The notes under the pieces: generated by a model | Told to the model about the DNA's origin: nothing | Database searches by the model: none | Seen by the model: the letters and a program-made list of their open reading frames with translations, nothing else | Made by a program: the position numbers and the translations under genes | Assembly (NCBI GenBank): GCA_021904315.1 | Contig: CM038911.1 | Span: forward strand, 8,219,390-8,283,389 | Origin: Sphagnum magellanicum | Taxonomy: Eukaryota > Streptophyta > Sphagnopsida > Sphagnales > Sphagnaceae | Length of the DNA stretch: 64,000 nucleotides | Reading direction: 5' to 3' | In this document: piece after piece, positions 62,201 to 64,000 of the stretch | Layout of the letters: the number at the start of each line of letters is the position of its first letter | How positions within the stretch are numbered: the first letter of the stretch is position 1

Positions 62201-64000
62201 TGGAAAAATTTTTTTTTTCTCAAAGAATTTTTTTTTTGAAGGAAAATGGGAGAATATTTTTAGAATAAAATTAAATTATTATTTTTTGAAATGCAATCTT
62301 TAAATTCCAATTAATTATTCAACATATATGTGCTAAAGTTGTCGGCCCTTGCATGATTAGACTTGGAAAAGTGTTAGGGGTTGGGAATAGAAAAAAAATA
62401 AATTAAAAAATGTAAGACATATATATATGCAATATTAACACTCTAATAATATTTTTTATAAAATTAACATTGATAATTTGTTATGCTTACAAAAATTTAA
62501 CAAGAATGAAACTTCACATTAAAATTAAAAAATTTAAAAAAACATTTTGATCGCATTAAAATTACGTGATTCCTTGCTTTTGATTAGATGATATGGTTTG
62601 TTATTAACCATATCATGATGTATTTCATGTAAGCTTTGTCACGATCTTAATCTCCAACCTTAACACTTATTCGAATCATTTTAAAGGAAAAAACATATAT
62701 AAAAATTTAATATTTAAATTTTTCACCTAAACATAATTTCTCATCTTTTAATTTAATTTTGGATGCTTTTCACCTAGGCATGTAGAAAAGTTTAAGAAAA
62801 GAATTTTGTGAAAAGATTAACTTTAATGGATCAAAATTTGAAAAAAGTTATGTTTTAAATTACTAAATATTGTACCTATAACTAATGTTCAACACAAAAT
62901 AATTCATAAAAGTTCTATACTATATTTATTTTTATATTTATTTATTTATTTTATTATTATTATTTTTTTTGTTGAGAATCAAACTCCCATCCCAATTGGT
63001 GGGTGATTATTACAAATACACAACACAAGGTGTGGTTTGCATATTTATTCCTCAATTGTTGAGATTTTTAAAATTTAAAATTGAAATTGCTAAACTTTGT
63101 TTTATAAACTAAATAAATATTCAACAAAGAAATGATGATTATCGTTTGTAGGTCTAGTAAGTGTGAATGGGCTTGGCATGGTTTTTTAGCTTTATGTGTT
63201 CATGTAGTGGGAAACTTTTTTTTTAAAAAATTTATAATCTTTTTGGCAAGATTTAATACCATCATTTATTCGTCTTGATGTGTTCATGGATGATATAGAT
63301 TTGTTTCATTCAAATTTCAAATCAAAATATTTTTAAAAATCAATTTCAAGCCATCCATTTAAAATAAAACTCAAGAAGGAATTGAACCCTAAGTGAAGAC
63401 TAGGCCCACCACACACCTTGAATCCTATTTACAAACAAAATGAATTATGATAAATTTTCTTAGAATTGTATTTTAAAATGATGTTACAATTTTACAACAT
63501 GTTTGTTTGTAGTTTTGGTGTGTATGTCTTCGATATCTTCAACAAGTCAACATATTAATCCATACAAATAATTGACTTGCAAAATTGTCTATCAAAATTT
63601 CAATTAAGCAAATTGTAATTTTCTATCATTCATATTTCTTATACCCTTTTCTAGGTTGGTTTATCAAAGTTTTTTTTAAATCATTTATTTGATTTTTTGA
63701 AGAAAATGATCTATGTACCAAAAAAATGAACATTTGAATATGTGTTATAATATTAATTATTTATTTATTTAAAAAAAGCTTGAACTTCCTTCTAAAAAAT
63801 AAAACATCGTTAGGTCTATTGATTAAAAGTTATGGAAAGTCAAAATCAAATCATCATTGTTAAATTTACTATAGTTGGGAGGAAAAAAAAGCTAACAATG
63901 TCTTCATAATCAAAATAAAACAAATCGCATTTGTTAATATATAAAAAATTAGAGAAAGAACTCTAATAAGAATCAATAGTGTTTCACATCCAATTGAAAT
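62200..64000. other. AT-rich intergenic DNA to the window end
   Basis: No open frame over 60 codons and no motif that I recognise. Many A and T runs. Confidence 0.6.

Overview
This is nuclear DNA from a land plant. The genes are rich in introns with GT..AG borders, and several products are plant-type: a CAND1, a CBL calcium sensor, a plastid-type GNAT acetyltransferase, a CLD1-like hydrolase and a mitochondrial dicarboxylate/tricarboxylate carrier. An intron also holds a fragment of plant-type mitochondrial small-subunit rRNA. The intergenic DNA is AT-rich and full of decayed transposons and simple repeats. I cannot fix the lineage from one window; a seed-free plant is a guess only. There are no bacterial operons, CRISPR arrays, tRNA genes or intact viral genes that I can see.

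Layout. 1-1.06 kb is AT-rich and empty. 2.30-12.87 kb (+) is a complete CAND1 gene with 28 phase-consistent coding exons. 16.47-19.36 kb (-) is a plant-specific membrane-anchored, Cys-rich protein gene with several exons clear and the middle unresolved. 20.18-20.48 kb is a short non-autonomous Helitron with both termini visible. 21-26 kb is AT-rich and holds a decayed hAT-like transposase. 26.01-30.60 kb (-) is an alpha/beta-hydrolase resembling chlorophyll dephytylase. It is head to head, about 590 bp apart, with an NSI/SNAT-like GNAT acetyltransferase at 31.19-33.26 kb (+). 33.8-35.9 kb carries four families of short tandem repeats, perhaps around an LTR remnant. 36.21-38.61 kb (+) is an intact mitochondrial dicarboxylate/tricarboxylate carrier. 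40.68-48.0 kb (-) is an ABCC (MRP-type) transporter pseudogene with stops and frameshifts. 49-57 kb is AT-rich and contains a decayed hAT transposase with a BED-finger remnant. 58.45-61.42 kb (-) is a CBL gene with an ambiguous N-terminus. The rest is AT-rich.

The five intact or nearly intact genes are housekeeping or signalling genes with no shared pathway. The closest functional link is the divergent pair at 26-33 kb, where both products look plastid-targeted. I found no convincing unknown multi-gene system. The items most worth a second look are the two possible N-termini of the CBL protein together with its altered FPSF motif, the compact Helitron, the mitochondrial rRNA insert inside a CAND1 intron, and a long foldback hairpin inside the ABCC pseudogene.
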